Assembly: GCA_946403965.1 (NCBI GenBank)
Contig: CAMJBT010000027.1
Location: 1 to 40,268 of the forward strand
Direction: 5' to 3'
Origin: an uncultured Pseudobutyrivibrio sp.
Lineage (GTDB): Bacteria > Bacillota > Clostridia > Lachnospirales > Lachnospiraceae
Length of the DNA: 40,268 bases
This document shows, in pieces, positions 8,920-17,673 of this stretch. A model generated the notes under the pieces. The model was given only the letters and a program-made list of their open reading frames with translations, did not search any database and was not told the origin of the DNA. Position 1 is the first letter of the stretch. Every line of letters begins with the position of its first letter. The position numbers and the translations under genes were made by a program.

Positions 8920-9044
8920 TTCTACACCAGTCCTTTGTTATTTATAGTCATGCTGCTGTCTGACAGTGAGCAGGACCACATACTGGATATTATCATATAT
9001 TCCCCTAAAATTGACTCCTTTTTTCTGATTTGTATATCGTTTTA

Positions 9045-9075
9045 ATAAAAATTCCCCTAGGAAATTCCTAGGGGG
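9045..9075 (-). terminator. Terminator after the 9119-9469 gene
   Basis: CCCCTAGG (9054-9061) and CCTAGGGG (9067-9074) form a perfect 8-bp stem with a short AT loop, followed on the minus strand by a T-rich run (9045-9052). Confidence 0.82.
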
Positions 9076-9118
9076 TATTTATGCCTGTTTTTCTTTAGGC
9101 TCACACTTCATTTTTTAT

Positions 9119-9469
9119 TTAGTTGCCAACCTCAACTAAAGAGCATGAACCATGTTTTATAGTTGTGCTTCCTTCATCATCTTCATTAACAATGTCATAA
9201 TCGAATGAATGTGAGATAAAAATAATGCTATCTAAATTATCATAGTATCTATAGTCACATTCATAATCAGGTGCTTCTCTAACAGAAACCATAATATCCT
9301 TAGATACATTAGTTACACGATAATTGAAAAAGATCATTCCATTTAATATATAATCACGCATATATCTTTCAGCTTCCTTTATATTAGTAGCCTTTCCCAG
9401 TAGATCTTCATTGATAACCTCATTTATGTCATTGTACTCGGTTACCTTAAGCTTAAATTTCTTCCCCAT
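9119..9469 (-). CDS. Hypothetical acidic protein, unrecognised
   Basis: 116 residues, starting at the ATG at 9469 with GAGGAGG nine bases upstream. No signal peptide or membrane helix. N-terminus is basic (MGKKFKLKV), the rest acidic and rich in Asp, Asn and Tyr (EAPDYECDYRYYDNLDSIIFISHSF without gaps is the densest part). It has its own terminator downstream and an AT-rich, gene-free stretch upstream, so it is probably monocistronic. No family recognised. Confidence 0.62.
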   Translation of the reverse strand: MGKKFKLKVTEYNDINEVINEDLLGKATNIKEAERYMRDYILNGMIFFNYRVTNVSKDIMVSVREAPDYECDYRYYDNLDSIIFISHSFDYDIVNEDDEGSTTIKHGSCSLVEVGN

Positions 9470-9670
9470 TACATTATGCCTCCTCAATAAATTTTCAGTA
9501 AATAATACTTAATATATATATAATATATAATTTCTCCATATTTTCCTACTAAAATTTAAAAAATATTTTGCTTTTTATTACCTCTCTTAGCATCAATTGA
9601 AGGTAGCTATTTTAAAGCCAAATTTATGATACCAATGAAATAATTGGTTATCAATTTTGTTTGATTGGCA

Positions 9671-10219
9671 TTATTCTAGCCCTTTTATAGCCTCTTTTAA
9701 AATAAGCTTTTCATCAGCACCGTAGATATCAAGCCCGGTTGCTTTAATTAGTTCTACATCTTTAATTCCATAGAAGTTTTCTGCAATGGACTTTATATAT
9801 CCAAAACCAAATTCTTCTGGAACATAGGTACCGCCGGCTGTCATTACATAATAAAGCTTACTGGCTTTGCATAATCCTTTAGGGATGCCTTCTGGCGTAT
9901 ACTCGAAAGTAATACCAAGGACATTAATATGCTCTATGTACTGTTTAAGCACAGCTGGAAATGATAAATCCCAGTATGGTGCTGCAATAACAATTGTCTC
10001 AGCTCTTGCGAACTGTCGAGCCAAAGTAAACATTGGATCATCAAATGCACGAGAAGCTATCAGCGAATCTCTTTTCTTTAGGAAATCCGCATCTGTCTTT
10101 GGAAAATCAATATTTACAAGCTTTATTTCTTCATAATCTCCTAGTTTAGAAAGCAATGCCTTTGATAATATTTCAGTTCTCGATTCTTCTCTTACACATG
10201 CATTAATGAATAAAATCAT
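9671..10219 (-). CDS. NAD(P)H-dependent flavin reductase / quinone oxidoreductase, flavodoxin-like fold
   Basis: 182 residues of the AzoR/NADPH-quinone-reductase flavodoxin-like fold. Visible features are the N-terminal strand and phosphate-binding start MILFINACVREESRT, the flavin-contacting APYWDLSFPAVLKQYIEHI near residue 95, and the TAGGTY loop near residue 127. It would bind FMN and transfer hydride from NAD(P)H to a quinone, azo compound or free flavin. AGGGGG lies six bases before the ATG. It begins 52 bases after the radical SAM gene on the same strand and is likely its operon partner; supply of electrons to the radical SAM cluster is possible but only inferred. Confidence 0.87.
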   Translation of the reverse strand: MILFINACVREESRTEILSKALLSKLGDYEEIKLVNIDFPKTDADFLKKRDSLIASRAFDDPMFTLARQFARAETIVIAAPYWDLSFPAVLKQYIEHINVLGITFEYTPEGIPKGLCKASKLYYVMTAGGTYVPEEFGFGYIKSIAENFYGIKDVELIKATGLDIYGADEKLILKEAIKGLE

Positions 10220-10271
10220 ACTCTTCCCCCTCTACAATTATCATAAATAAAGCCAAAAGCCTTATCCGTTT

Positions 10272-11258
10272 TTACATGTAACATCCTATATCTTTGTGAT
10301 TCAAATCACCGTATATTGCATAAGTAAGACATTTTAAGCCCCCTTTACAAAACATGCTATAATCACAGTCTTCACAATCATCTGGGGTTGTATCTCTTCT
10401 AAGCATTTTCATTATGTTGGAGTTTTCATATAGGTCAAGCATATTGTTCTCTAATAAATTTCCAACCACAATCGGCATTCTCCGGCAAGGAACCAAATCC
10501 CCATTTTCCATTACAGTTAACAGTGTTTTTCCTGCCGTACATGAATATGGAAGATTATTTGTCTTTAAAAACTGTAAGGCTCGGTAAAGAGCAACTTCTG
10601 TTTTGCAACCCTGTCTTCTTAATTCGAAGCTTGCCTTAGTAATTATATCCAGATATTCCTTTGTTTGCTCCTTATCCATGGAAAGATTATCCTTTTGGGT
10701 ATTGAGTGGAATATATCTGTCAGACCATACTGTGTCCACTCCATACTTTTTTGCAAACTTTACAACTTTGGGCAACTCTTTATAGTTAAGAGCTGTTGCT
10801 GTAAATGAAAGGGAAACGTATATATTGTATTTTTTTAGAAGTTTTACAGCCCTTGCAACTCTTGTATAGACTCCCTTTCCCCGAATATAGTCATTAGTTT
10901 TCTTTCCACCTTCCAGACTTACCTGGACATACTCAGGGCCATAGCTTGCAATCTTTTTTGCTATTTCATCTGTAATAAGAGTGCCATTTGTAAGAATAGA
11001 AAAACTATATAAATCTCTATCTGTTTTGAACTCTTCCAACAGTTTAAAAAAATGAGGAGAACACAGTGGTTCCCCTCCTGTTATATTTATATGTCCTTTG
11101 GTTCCCAATTCTCTAAGTAAATGTCTGTATTGATTTAAAATATCTAAAAGCTGCTCGCTATTAAGTGAAACTGGCAAATGGCCTTCTTGATAGCAATGTA
11201 AACATTTAAGGTTACAACTTTCACTAATATGCCATTGCAATACAAATCCTTTTACCAT
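10272..11258 (-). CDS. Radical SAM/SPASM protein, putative peptide or protein modifying enzyme
   Basis: 328 residues. CNLKCLHC near residue 15 is the CxxxCxxC site for the SAM-binding 4Fe-4S cluster, and NITGGEPL is the usual GGE motif. The C-terminal part holds a SPASM-type Cys set (CTAGK, PCRR, CEDCDYSMFCKGGLKC, GCYM) for auxiliary clusters. Such proteins make thioether or C-C links, epimerise, or mature sulfatases. Start at 11258, since the frame upstream is the antisense-free shadow of the preceding gene's Gly tail; GGAGG lies in that tail, 6 bases upstream, and the ATG overlaps the DUF2207 stop by 7 bases. This coupling points to the DUF2207 Cys-rich tail as a possible substrate. The exact reaction is unknown. 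Confidence 0.88.
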   Translation of the reverse strand: MVKGFVLQWHISESCNLKCLHCYQEGHLPVSLNSEQLLDILNQYRHLLRELGTKGHINITGGEPLCSPHFFKLLEEFKTDRDLYSFSILTNGTLITDEIAKKIASYGPEYVQVSLEGGKKTNDYIRGKGVYTRVARAVKLLKKYNIYVSLSFTATALNYKELPKVVKFAKKYGVDTVWSDRYIPLNTQKDNLSMDKEQTKEYLDIITKASFELRRQGCKTEVALYRALQFLKTNNLPYSCTAGKTLLTVMENGDLVPCRRMPIVVGNLLENNMLDLYENSNIMKMLRRDTTPDDCEDCDYSMFCKGGLKCLTYAIYGDLNHKDIGCYM

Positions 11259-12979
11259 GAGCCGCCTCCACCGCATGAAGAACATCCGCCACCACATGAA
11301 GAACATCCGCCACCGCAGGATGAGCATCCGGAACCAGAGCTTGAACTGCCACTGCCTGTATTGGTATCTCCATAATAAATAGCAGATGTTAGATTATCTG
11401 TATATTTACGATATCTATTTGTTACGTTAGCTTCAAAATCATATTTCTTCACTAGCGCCTTAGATATACCGAGAATGAATGCGTATGGAAGAATCTCATC
11501 AAAGTAATCTGGATTCTCCTTAATCTTTGCTTCCAAATCTTTCTTATGAATATTAGAAAGATAATCCTTATAGGTTTCAACTGCTGCCTGTGTTTCGATA
11601 CCGTATGCAGTCTTTTTAGGTGTTTTTGCTGCAAAAAATCCAGTGACTATTATTGCAACAAACGCTGGCCAAAAGAGCCATCTGAGGGCGGAATCCATGT
11701 CCTCCGCCATAATATAAGCAAAACCCCAAGCTACGCTGGATACAAAAAACAATACGCTAGAAATAAAAAACTCTACATAAGATGTAATATTGTAAATCTG
11801 AGGGTCAATTTTTGCTTCCAGCATTTTACATAGTTTATCATTTAGCTTACGAACATTTTTATCCTCTACTGGATTCACTTCATTACCATTTTTAAATAAT
11901 CCTTCATATACAAGCTTTTCTGCATCAGTCATATTGCTAACACTAGTATTTACTTTAATGATCTTTAAGTTTTTCTTACTACTAGGATTCTTAATACGTA
12001 TATAACCTTTTCCAGCCAACTGAATAATTACAGTTACCAAAAGAAGCTGTCCTCTTCCACCATAGATATATCCCATTTCGACGGCTTCAAGTCCTCCAGG
12101 TACTACCCCTGCAACATGTTCGCCATCAGACAAATCGCTATCTTTATTCTTATTCCAAAAGAAAAAGCTTATTAACAGACTAATAAAGCAGAATGAACAT
12201 AGTATAAAAGCAATACTCTTATAATTAACCCTAGCATCTATAAAGTATCCATCTGGCAATTCAACATCAACAGTAAGAGCTCCATTTAGTTGATAATCCT
12301 TAGAAACCACTGCTGTAATTGTATTACCGTCAACTGTATAATTTACTTGCGAAGTAATATCTTTCTTACGCTTTTTGTCAGCAAAGAATAACACTTTACT
12401 TGCAGAATCAATATCCTCCGGTAAAGTAATATTAACTTTAGCACCTTTTATTTCGGTACCCCAGTAATCGCCAAAGGCGTGAAAAATAAATTCATCAAAT
12501 CCCTTATAGATATCGCCGCCCATATCATAATCATAGGATATCTCATACTCATAATTACCTGGGTCAAGAGTATAATAAGAGCTTCCTATTTTGATTCGTT
12601 CCTTTCCATGGATACTATCAACCTCGTAGTTTTCATCTTTACACTCTAAATTTGTAATCTTAGCCCTTCTAGACATAGTTTTATTGTTTTTTGAGGTATA
12701 CTTGAGCCATTCCGGAATAAAACGAAAAATGCCATGATGCCCATCTTCATAGAAGTTTACATTAATATCTTCAGTGACATGTATTTTATTATTTGAATCC
12801 ACATCAAGATTTACTTCATAGGATTCAATTGTAAAGCCATCAGCTACGGAATCAGTAGATTTTGTCGAATTAGAAAAAAATCTAACAATCAGGACGCTGC
12901 ATATAATCAAAGAAATTATTCCTAAAATAAAAAATACTATACTAAAAAATTCTAATAATTTCTTGCGTCTTTCAATCAT
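11252..12979 (-). CDS. DUF2207 membrane protein with repeated Cys/Gly-rich C-terminal tail
   Basis: 575 residues. An N-terminal helix (residues about 11-33), a large beta-rich domain outside the cell (about 45-250, DUF2207 pattern with FRFIPEW), a second helix (about 257-275), a domain of about 120 residues inside, and a pair of helices near 405-450. After SGSG the chain ends in three copies of a CSSCGGG unit followed by GGSW. Glycine-rich ends are usual in this family; six cysteines in CxxC pairs are less so. ATG at 12979 chosen (AGGAG 7 bases upstream) over the TTG at 12982. Function of DUF2207 is unknown. The overlapping radical SAM gene suggests modification of the tail. Confidence 0.85.
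   Translation of the reverse strand: MIERRKKLLEFFSIVFFILGIISLIICSVLIVRFFSNSTKSTDSVADGFTIESYEVNLDVDSNNKIHVTEDINVNFYEDGHHGIFRFIPEWLKYTSKNNKTMSRRAKITNLECKDENYEVDSIHGKERIKIGSSYYTLDPGNYEYEISYDYDMGGDIYKGFDEFIFHAFGDYWGTEIKGAKVNITLPEDIDSASKVLFFADKKRKKDITSQVNYTVDGNTITAVVSKDYQLNGALTVDVELPDGYFIDARVNYKSIAFILCSFCFISLLISFFFWNKNKDSDLSDGEHVAGVVPGGLEAVEMGYIYGGRGQLLLVTVIIQLAGKGYIRIKNPSSKKNLKIIKVNTSVSNMTDAEKLVYEGLFKNGNEVNPVEDKNVRKLNDKLCKMLEAKIDPQIYNITSYVEFFISSVLFFVSSVAWGFAYIMAEDMDSALRWLFWPAFVAIIVTGFFAAKTPKKTAYGIETQAAVETYKDYLSNIHKKDLEAKIKENPDYFDEILPYAFILGISKALVKKYDFEANVTNRYRKYTDNLTSAIYYGDTNTGSGSSSSGSGCSSCGGGCSSCGGGCSSCGGGGSW
11268..11330. repeat. Three tandem 21-bp repeats encoding the Cys/Gly tail
   Basis: Three consecutive 21-base units (11268-11288, 11289-11309, 11310-11330). 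The first two differ by one base; the third has drifted by a few. Each encodes seven residues, CSSCGGG or its permutation, so copy number can change without breaking the frame. Confidence 0.88.
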
Positions 12980-13101
12980 CAAAACACTCCTTTTCTAAAG
13001 CTGTTAGTTCGTCCTTTCAGAAACATCTCTATCCTAAACTATATAGTTCTATAATAATCTTTATTTACCGAAAAATCATCTGGTAAAGAAAATGAAAATT
13101 T

Positions 13102-13226
13102 AACACAACTTTGTGTTACAATAACTCTCTAGTAAATGTGAATTCTTGCTGCCTAAACAATGAAATTGTTAGCAAGAATTTATAGGTTTTTGATTTTCCT
13201 CAGAAAATCAAGAATCTTTTATTCTT
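13102..13226 (+). promoter_or_regulatory. Hairpin-rich leader of the PIN/NYN-like gene
   Basis: Four inverted repeats precede the start codon at 13242: AACACAA-CT-TTGTGTT (13102-13117); a long imperfect hairpin with outer arms AATTCTTGCT/AGCAAGAATT and inner arms AACAAT/ATTGTT (13141-13180); TTGATTTTC-CTCA-GAAAATCAA (13190-13211); and AAGAAT/ATTCTT (13210-13226), which overlaps the previous one and so competes with it. The ribosome site TTGAGGT follows. The arrangement looks like an attenuator or RNA-binding leader; for a gene encoding a possible RNase, self-cleavage of its leader is conceivable. No family recognised. Confidence 0.5.
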
Positions 13227-13241
13227 AGTTGAGGTTTTTAT

Positions 13242-14039
13242 ATGGGAATATTTAATAGAGAAAATAATACAAAGCAAATAGAACTGGATGTTCCAATTAT
13301 GGAACAAAAATCATTAAGAAGACTTTACCTTGTGGATTATGAGAATGTCTCTGATGCTGGGCTTGTTGGGGTAGATAATCTTGCAAATACAGATACAGTT
13401 ATCATTTTCTATGGATCTAAAGTAAAAACTGTGGCCTATGAATCACTTATAGCTATCACTAGCTCTTCTGCTGTGATTGAGCATATGAAGGCTGAGAAAA
13501 CAGCAAAGAACTATTTGGATTTCCAGCTTACAACATACCTGGGATTCAAGCTTGGACAGAATTCGTATGATGAAATATATGTAATTAGTAAGGATTCTGG
13601 ATTTGATGCAGTAGTAGATTTTTGGAGTACTAGGGGATATGTCATAAAAAGACAGGTGGCAATTTTGTTTGAAGAAAAGTCAGTTGAGGATGCCCCTACA
13701 GAAAAGCCAAAGAGGACTTATACAAGAAAGACAACTAGTCACAGTCGTAGCAGAACAACCACAAGAACTGGTAAGCCTAAGATTGTTACAAAACCACAGA
13801 CAAGGGAAAACAGAACTTCTGTCCGTCCTACTGTTACTGAGAAACAAAAAGCTGAAATCAGAGCTGCTCTAAAAGGTGCAAATCTTAATGCTCCTGATTA
13901 CAAAAAAGTTTATGATGCCTTTGCTTCAAGTGACAGTACATCTTCATATAACAACAAACTTCAAAAATCACTTGGTAATGATAAAACTAGCGTAATCTAT
14001 AAGGCTACATCGAAGATTTTTGAAAACACAAAGAAATAA
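13242..14039 (+). CDS. PIN/NYN-like domain protein, possible RNase
   Basis: 265 residues. The first 130 form a PIN/NYN-like fold: LYLVDYENV near residue 30 with its acidic residue, NYLDFQLTTYLG near 90 and SKDSGFDAVVDFW near 115, which gives the second acidic pair. Members of this fold are Mg-dependent ribonucleases. A basic linker rich in Lys, Arg, Thr and Ser (about 145-195) follows and could bind nucleic acid. The C-terminal 65 residues (KAEIRAALKGANLNAPDYKKVYDAF) form a small helical domain I do not recognise. It has a hairpin-rich leader and ends before a bidirectional terminator. Activity is inferred from the fold only. Confidence 0.75.
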   Translation: MGIFNRENNTKQIELDVPIMEQKSLRRLYLVDYENVSDAGLVGVDNLANTDTVIIFYGSKVKTVAYESLIAITSSSAVIEHMKAEKTAKNYLDFQLTTYLGFKLGQNSYDEIYVISKDSGFDAVVDFWSTRGYVIKRQVAILFEEKSVEDAPTEKPKRTYTRKTTSHSRSRTTTRTGKPKIVTKPQTRENRTSVRPTVTEKQKAEIRAALKGANLNAPDYKKVYDAFASSDSTSSYNNKLQKSLGNDKTSVIYKATSKIFENTKK

Positions 14040-14074
14040 CCGGAACGTAAAAATTCTTGTGATTAACCTAATAG

Positions 14075-14107
14075 AAAAGAGATGGGTGAAATAATCCCAT
14101 CTCTTTT
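14075..14107. terminator. Bidirectional terminator between the PIN-like gene and scrB
   Basis: AAAAGAGATGGG (14075-14086) and CCCATCTCTTTT (14096-14107) form a perfect 12-bp stem with a 9-base loop, A-rich before and T-rich after, serving both convergent genes. Confidence 0.9.
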
Positions 14108-14136
14108 CACTTGCAACAATAGTCCTACTATATAAA

Positions 14137-15528
14137 CTATTTTGTTTTTATATTAAAAGGCTTAAGACTGTATGCTTCTATATTCTCAATTCTCCCCTCT
14201 ATAGAAATTGTATTCTTAACGTCTTTAACCTTAAAATATTTTGTAGTGTATGAATAAATACCATCATTTATGAAGATTTCTATGCTGCATGTATCTACAT
14301 AAATCTTCATATTTTCAATTCTTTCCCCGTCAGCTAGCTTTAACTTTCGGCTTGTTCTATTACTTCCCAATTCCTTGTCAGTAAAAGAAAATTCCAAGTC
14401 ATTTGTCAGCTTTCTGAATTTAATATCAAAACCTTTGTTGAATTGTATATTAAAATCATTCTGCCCAAACTCCGACAAATTTAATTCATATGAATCAATG
14501 TCAGCAAGGTTTTTGATATCGATTTTTTTATCTCTTAATTCCTTGATTTCTGCTATAGGTTGTTGGCGTAACTTGCCTGATTTGCTATCGTAGATTAATT
14601 CTCTAGGCAATGTCAACATATGCTGCCATCCATCTTCTATTGAAGAGTCATGACCATATTCTGCATCAGGCATGCCCATCCAAGCGATAAGGATTGTTCT
14701 ATTGTTTTCATCCACATAAGTCTGTGGAGCATAGAAATCAAATCCGTAATCCCATTCTATAAACTCGCCTAAGCCTTTCCCGTCAGTCAATAAATCTGTT
14801 TTTGTATTAAAATATCCAGACTGGTATATGTTTTGGAAACTATACTCTGTCGCCTCTAGTCCCTGTGGCGAAATTGATAAGAACTGTTTACCGTCTACAT
14901 AAAATAAATCAGGACATTCCCACATATAACCATAGTCTACTTTTTCTATAAAATGACTAAAATCCCAATTAATCTTATCGTTGGATTTGAATACTATAGC
15001 GCATCCTTCATCCTTCTTTGTTCTTGCTCCAAGGGTCATATAGTAAATACCATCCTGGCACAATACCTTAGGGTCCCTAACATGAAGAGTAAGATTATCA
15101 GGATAATCTTGGCTTCTCAGCAATATTCTTTTTTCACTAGCATTTATTCCGTCCTTGCTTGTTACTAAAATTGTATTACTCTCTCTTCCTTCAAGAATGT
15201 AATCATAATCTCCAGGATGCTTTACATTACCTGTGTAATAAATATACATTTCGTCATCTTCTACATAGGCGCATCCTGAATAAACACCACTAACATCCTC
15301 CGGCATATCTGGCTTCATAAATACTCCTGAAAAATCATAATTAATAAAATCTTTTGTGGAGTAATGTCCCCAGGTCTTTTCACCACCCTTAGGCTCATCT
15401 GGTGAATACTGGAAAAATATATGATGTATTCCATCAAGCTGGCAAAGACCATTAGGATCGTTAAGCCAGCCTGTTGGTGGGTAAAGATGAAATCTAGGAG
15501 TTAAATATTTTTTATCTTTTAAACTCAT
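14137..15528 (-). CDS. scrB: Sucrose-6-phosphate hydrolase, glycoside hydrolase family 32
   Basis: 463 residues. Splits sucrose 6-phosphate to glucose 6-phosphate and fructose in the cytoplasm. The family's three acidic motifs are present: WLNDPNG (nucleophile Asp24), RDPKV near residue 150 and WECPD near 205 (acid/base Glu). The N-terminal five-bladed propeller is followed by a C-terminal beta-sandwich from about residue 330. No signal peptide, which fits a cytoplasmic enzyme acting after PTS uptake. It starts 14 bases after scrA, and the pair is under the scrR operators. A beta-fructosidase acting on other fructosides is a possible alternative, but the adjacent PTS favours sucrose. Confidence 0.9.
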   Translation of the reverse strand: MSLKDKKYLTPRFHLYPPTGWLNDPNGLCQLDGIHHIFFQYSPDEPKGGEKTWGHYSTKDFINYDFSGVFMKPDMPEDVSGVYSGCAYVEDDEMYIYYTGNVKHPGDYDYILEGRESNTILVTSKDGINASEKRILLRSQDYPDNLTLHVRDPKVLCQDGIYYMTLGARTKKDEGCAIVFKSNDKINWDFSHFIEKVDYGYMWECPDLFYVDGKQFLSISPQGLEATEYSFQNIYQSGYFNTKTDLLTDGKGLGEFIEWDYGFDFYAPQTYVDENNRTILIAWMGMPDAEYGHDSSIEDGWQHMLTLPRELIYDSKSGKLRQQPIAEIKELRDKKIDIKNLADIDSYELNLSEFGQNDFNIQFNKGFDIKFRKLTNDLEFSFTDKELGSNRTSRKLKLADGERIENMKIYVDTCSIEIFINDGIYSYTTKYFKVKDVKNTISIEGRIENIEAYSLKPFNIKTK

Positions 15529-15542
15529 CTAATAAACACCTT

Positions 15543-17408
15543 TTATTTTGCTACTGCTAAAACCTTTTCACTGAAATCTGTCTCACCTGTCTTGATGCTG
15601 CTAACACTAGAGAATTTTGGAGTGTTTGAAACGATAACTGGTGTAACAAGAGGATAACCAGCCTTTGAAATAGCATCCATATCAAATGTCACAAGAGTCT
15701 GACCACAAGCAACCTTGTCGCCCTGAGCAACATGTGCTGTAAAGTGCTCTCCATTTAACTTAACTGTGTCAAGACCGATGTGAATAAGAACTTCGATACC
15801 ATCATCGCTTACAAGACCAATAGCATGCTTTGTATCATAAAGCATTGCAACTGTTCCATTGAAAGGCGCTACAACCTTACCTTCTGAAGGATTGATAGCA
15901 ACACCTTTTCCAAGTGCCTCGCTGGCAAATACAGGATCAGGAGCCTCTGTAAGAGGAATGATTTCACCTTTAAGTGGTGCGTATACTGAATCTGCCTCTA
16001 CATTTACGTCAGACTTTGACTCTACCTCAACTGAAGCAACTTTTTCCTCGTCCTTATAAAGGATCCAAGATGCTGCAAAAGCAACAGCTGAAGCAACTAC
16101 AAAGGAAAGTAAATATCCTGGTAAACAATCAGTTACGATAAGAAGACCGAATAAACCTGTAATACCGTTTGCTGTTGCATAAACACCTGTAATAGAAGCT
16201 ATACAAGCACCTACAGCACCACCAATCATACCTGCAATAAATGGCTTTCCATAACGAATATTAACACCGAAGATTGCTGGCTCTGTGATACCCATGAATG
16301 CTGAAAGTGAAGCTGGAAGAGCCATTGACTTTGTCTTCTTGTTCTTTGTCTTTAATGATACTGCAAGAGCAGCTGCACCCTGTGCAACGTTGGCTGCTGT
16401 CGCAATAGGCATCCAAACATTCATACCGTTGTCTGAAAGCATCATCATTTCGATAGCATTGTACATATGGTGAGCACCAGCAAGTACTGTTGGAGCATAG
16501 AAACCACCCATAAGGAATGCTCCGATACCAAATGGAATGGCGATAAGTGCCTTAGCTCCTGAAAGAACCCATGTCTCAATCTGTGCAAAGATAGGTCCAA
16601 TAATAGTCATAGCTAAGAACCCAGCTGCAAGAACTGAACAAAGTGGAGTTACAAATAAATCAAACATTTCTGGAACAATCTTGTGAAGCTTCTTTTCGAT
16701 TGTACACATTAACCAAACAGAAAGAACGATTGGGATAACGTGTCCCTGATAACCTACATTATCAATGTTCCATGCTCCGAACCAAGACCAAAGTGTACTA
16801 GTCTCTGCGCCACTAGCTACTGTCCAAGCATTAACCAAGCTTGGGTGAATCATAATCATACCGATTACTGCACCGAGATAAATATTTCCACCAAAAATCT
16901 TAGCTGCTGAAATAGCAATAAGAATTGGAAGGAATGTAAGTGCAGTATTTGAGAACATATTTACAAGATTATAGAAATATGAATCAGCCATTGATGGCCA
17001 AACCTGAACAAGACCACCAAGTAAACCATTTAAAAGACCAGTAGCTACAATAGCTGGAATGATTGGAATAAAGATATCACCAAGAGTCTTTATTGCACGT
17101 TTCCACCATGGTGCCTTGCTTGCAGCAACCTGCTTAAGCTCTTCCTTAGTAGATGCTTCAATGCCTGCAATATCAATAAACTCATCATAAACTTTATTAA
17201 CTGTACCAGTACCGATGATAAGCTGAAGCTGACCAGATGCATCAAATACACCTTTAACTCCATCTATCTCCTCTAATGCTGACACATTTACCTTGCTGTT
17301 GTCAGCGATTACTAATCTAAGTCTTGTTGCACAATGGGCAGCTGAGATTAGATTATCCTTTCCGCCAATCTGCTCATAGATTTGGCTTGCACATGATCTG
17401 TAATCCAT
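15543..17408 (-). CDS. scrA: Sucrose-type PTS transporter, EIIBCA fusion
   Basis: 621 residues that import and phosphorylate sucrose. The IIB domain comes first, with phospho-acceptor Cys26 in AAHCATRLR. The IIC membrane domain (about residues 105-455) has many hydrophobic segments and the family's GGFYAPTVLAGAHHMYNAIE stretch. The C-terminal IIA domain (about 480-621) is of the glucose type, with VLIHIGLDTV holding the active His and TKHAIGL the second His. The order B-C-A is usual for beta-glucoside and sucrose permeases of Firmicutes. AGAAAGGAA lies before the ATG. Sucrose rather than a beta-glucoside or trehalose is inferred from the GH32 partner. Confidence 0.9.
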   Translation of the reverse strand: MDYRSCASQIYEQIGGKDNLISAAHCATRLRLVIADNSKVNVSALEEIDGVKGVFDASGQLQLIIGTGTVNKVYDEFIDIAGIEASTKEELKQVAASKAPWWKRAIKTLGDIFIPIIPAIVATGLLNGLLGGLVQVWPSMADSYFYNLVNMFSNTALTFLPILIAISAAKIFGGNIYLGAVIGMIMIHPSLVNAWTVASGAETSTLWSWFGAWNIDNVGYQGHVIPIVLSVWLMCTIEKKLHKIVPEMFDLFVTPLCSVLAAGFLAMTIIGPIFAQIETWVLSGAKALIAIPFGIGAFLMGGFYAPTVLAGAHHMYNAIEMMMLSDNGMNVWMPIATAANVAQGAAALAVSLKTKNKKTKSMALPASLSAFMGITEPAIFGVNIRYGKPFIAGMIGGAVGACIASITGVYATANGITGLFGLLIVTDCLPGYLLSFVVASAVAFAASWILYKDEEKVASVEVESKSDVNVEADSVYAPLKGEIIPLTEAPDPVFASEALGKGVAINPSEGKVVAPFNGTVAMLYDTKHAIGLVSDDGIEVLIHIGLDTVKLNGEHFTAHVAQGDKVACGQTLVTFDMDAISKAGYPLVTPVIVSNTPKFSSVSSIKTGETDFSEKVLAVAK

Positions 17409-17462
17409 GTTGTTTCCTTTCTATTTTCCCTTTAATAAATAATGAAATCATTTGACTACATG

Positions 17463-17476
17463 TGAAATCGATTTCA
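17463..17476. promoter_or_regulatory. LacI-type / cre-like operator 1
   Basis: TGAAATCGATTTCA, a perfect 14-base palindrome within the scrA leader. It also fits the CcpA cre consensus, so ScrR, CcpA or both may bind. Confidence 0.82.
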
Positions 17477-17527
17477 TACCATAGTGACATTATATAACCG
17501 TTAGTTCAAAATTCCTATTAGTAATGT

Positions 17528-17543
17528 GTGATAACGATTTCAC
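17528..17543. promoter_or_regulatory. LacI-type / cre-like operator 2
   Basis: GTGATAACGATTTCAC, matching operator 1 at the CG core and arms. It lies upstream of a TATAAT-like -10 on the minus strand (17488-17500 region), whose -35 is weak, so two operators flank the scrA promoter. Confidence 0.8.
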
Positions 17544-17602
17544 ATAATTTTTATATGTTTTTCACAAAAAAGACCATAAAAGCCTTAATATCCTTCGAAA
17601 AA

Positions 17603-17631
17603 TTGATTTAGAGCTATCTTATAAATATAAT
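17603..17631 (+). promoter_or_regulatory. scrR promoter
   Basis: -35 TTGATT (17603-17608), 17-base spacer, -10 TATAAT (17626-17631). Start of transcription expected near 17638, inside operator 3. Confidence 0.8.
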
Positions 17632-17635
17632 AATA

Positions 17636-17651
17636 GTGAAAACGATTTCAA
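17636..17651. promoter_or_regulatory. LacI-type / cre-like operator 3 over the scrR start
   Basis: GTGAAAACGATTTCAA covers the expected start of scrR transcription, so it should give autorepression. Same core as operators 1 and 2. Confidence 0.82.
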
Positions 17652-17673
17652 TAATATTTTTAGGAGTGCACCC

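Noticed and set aside
11268..11330. Non-coding tandem repeat or minisatellite
   Set aside because: The unit is 21 bases and in frame with the DUF2207 gene, so it is the coding repeat of the tail.
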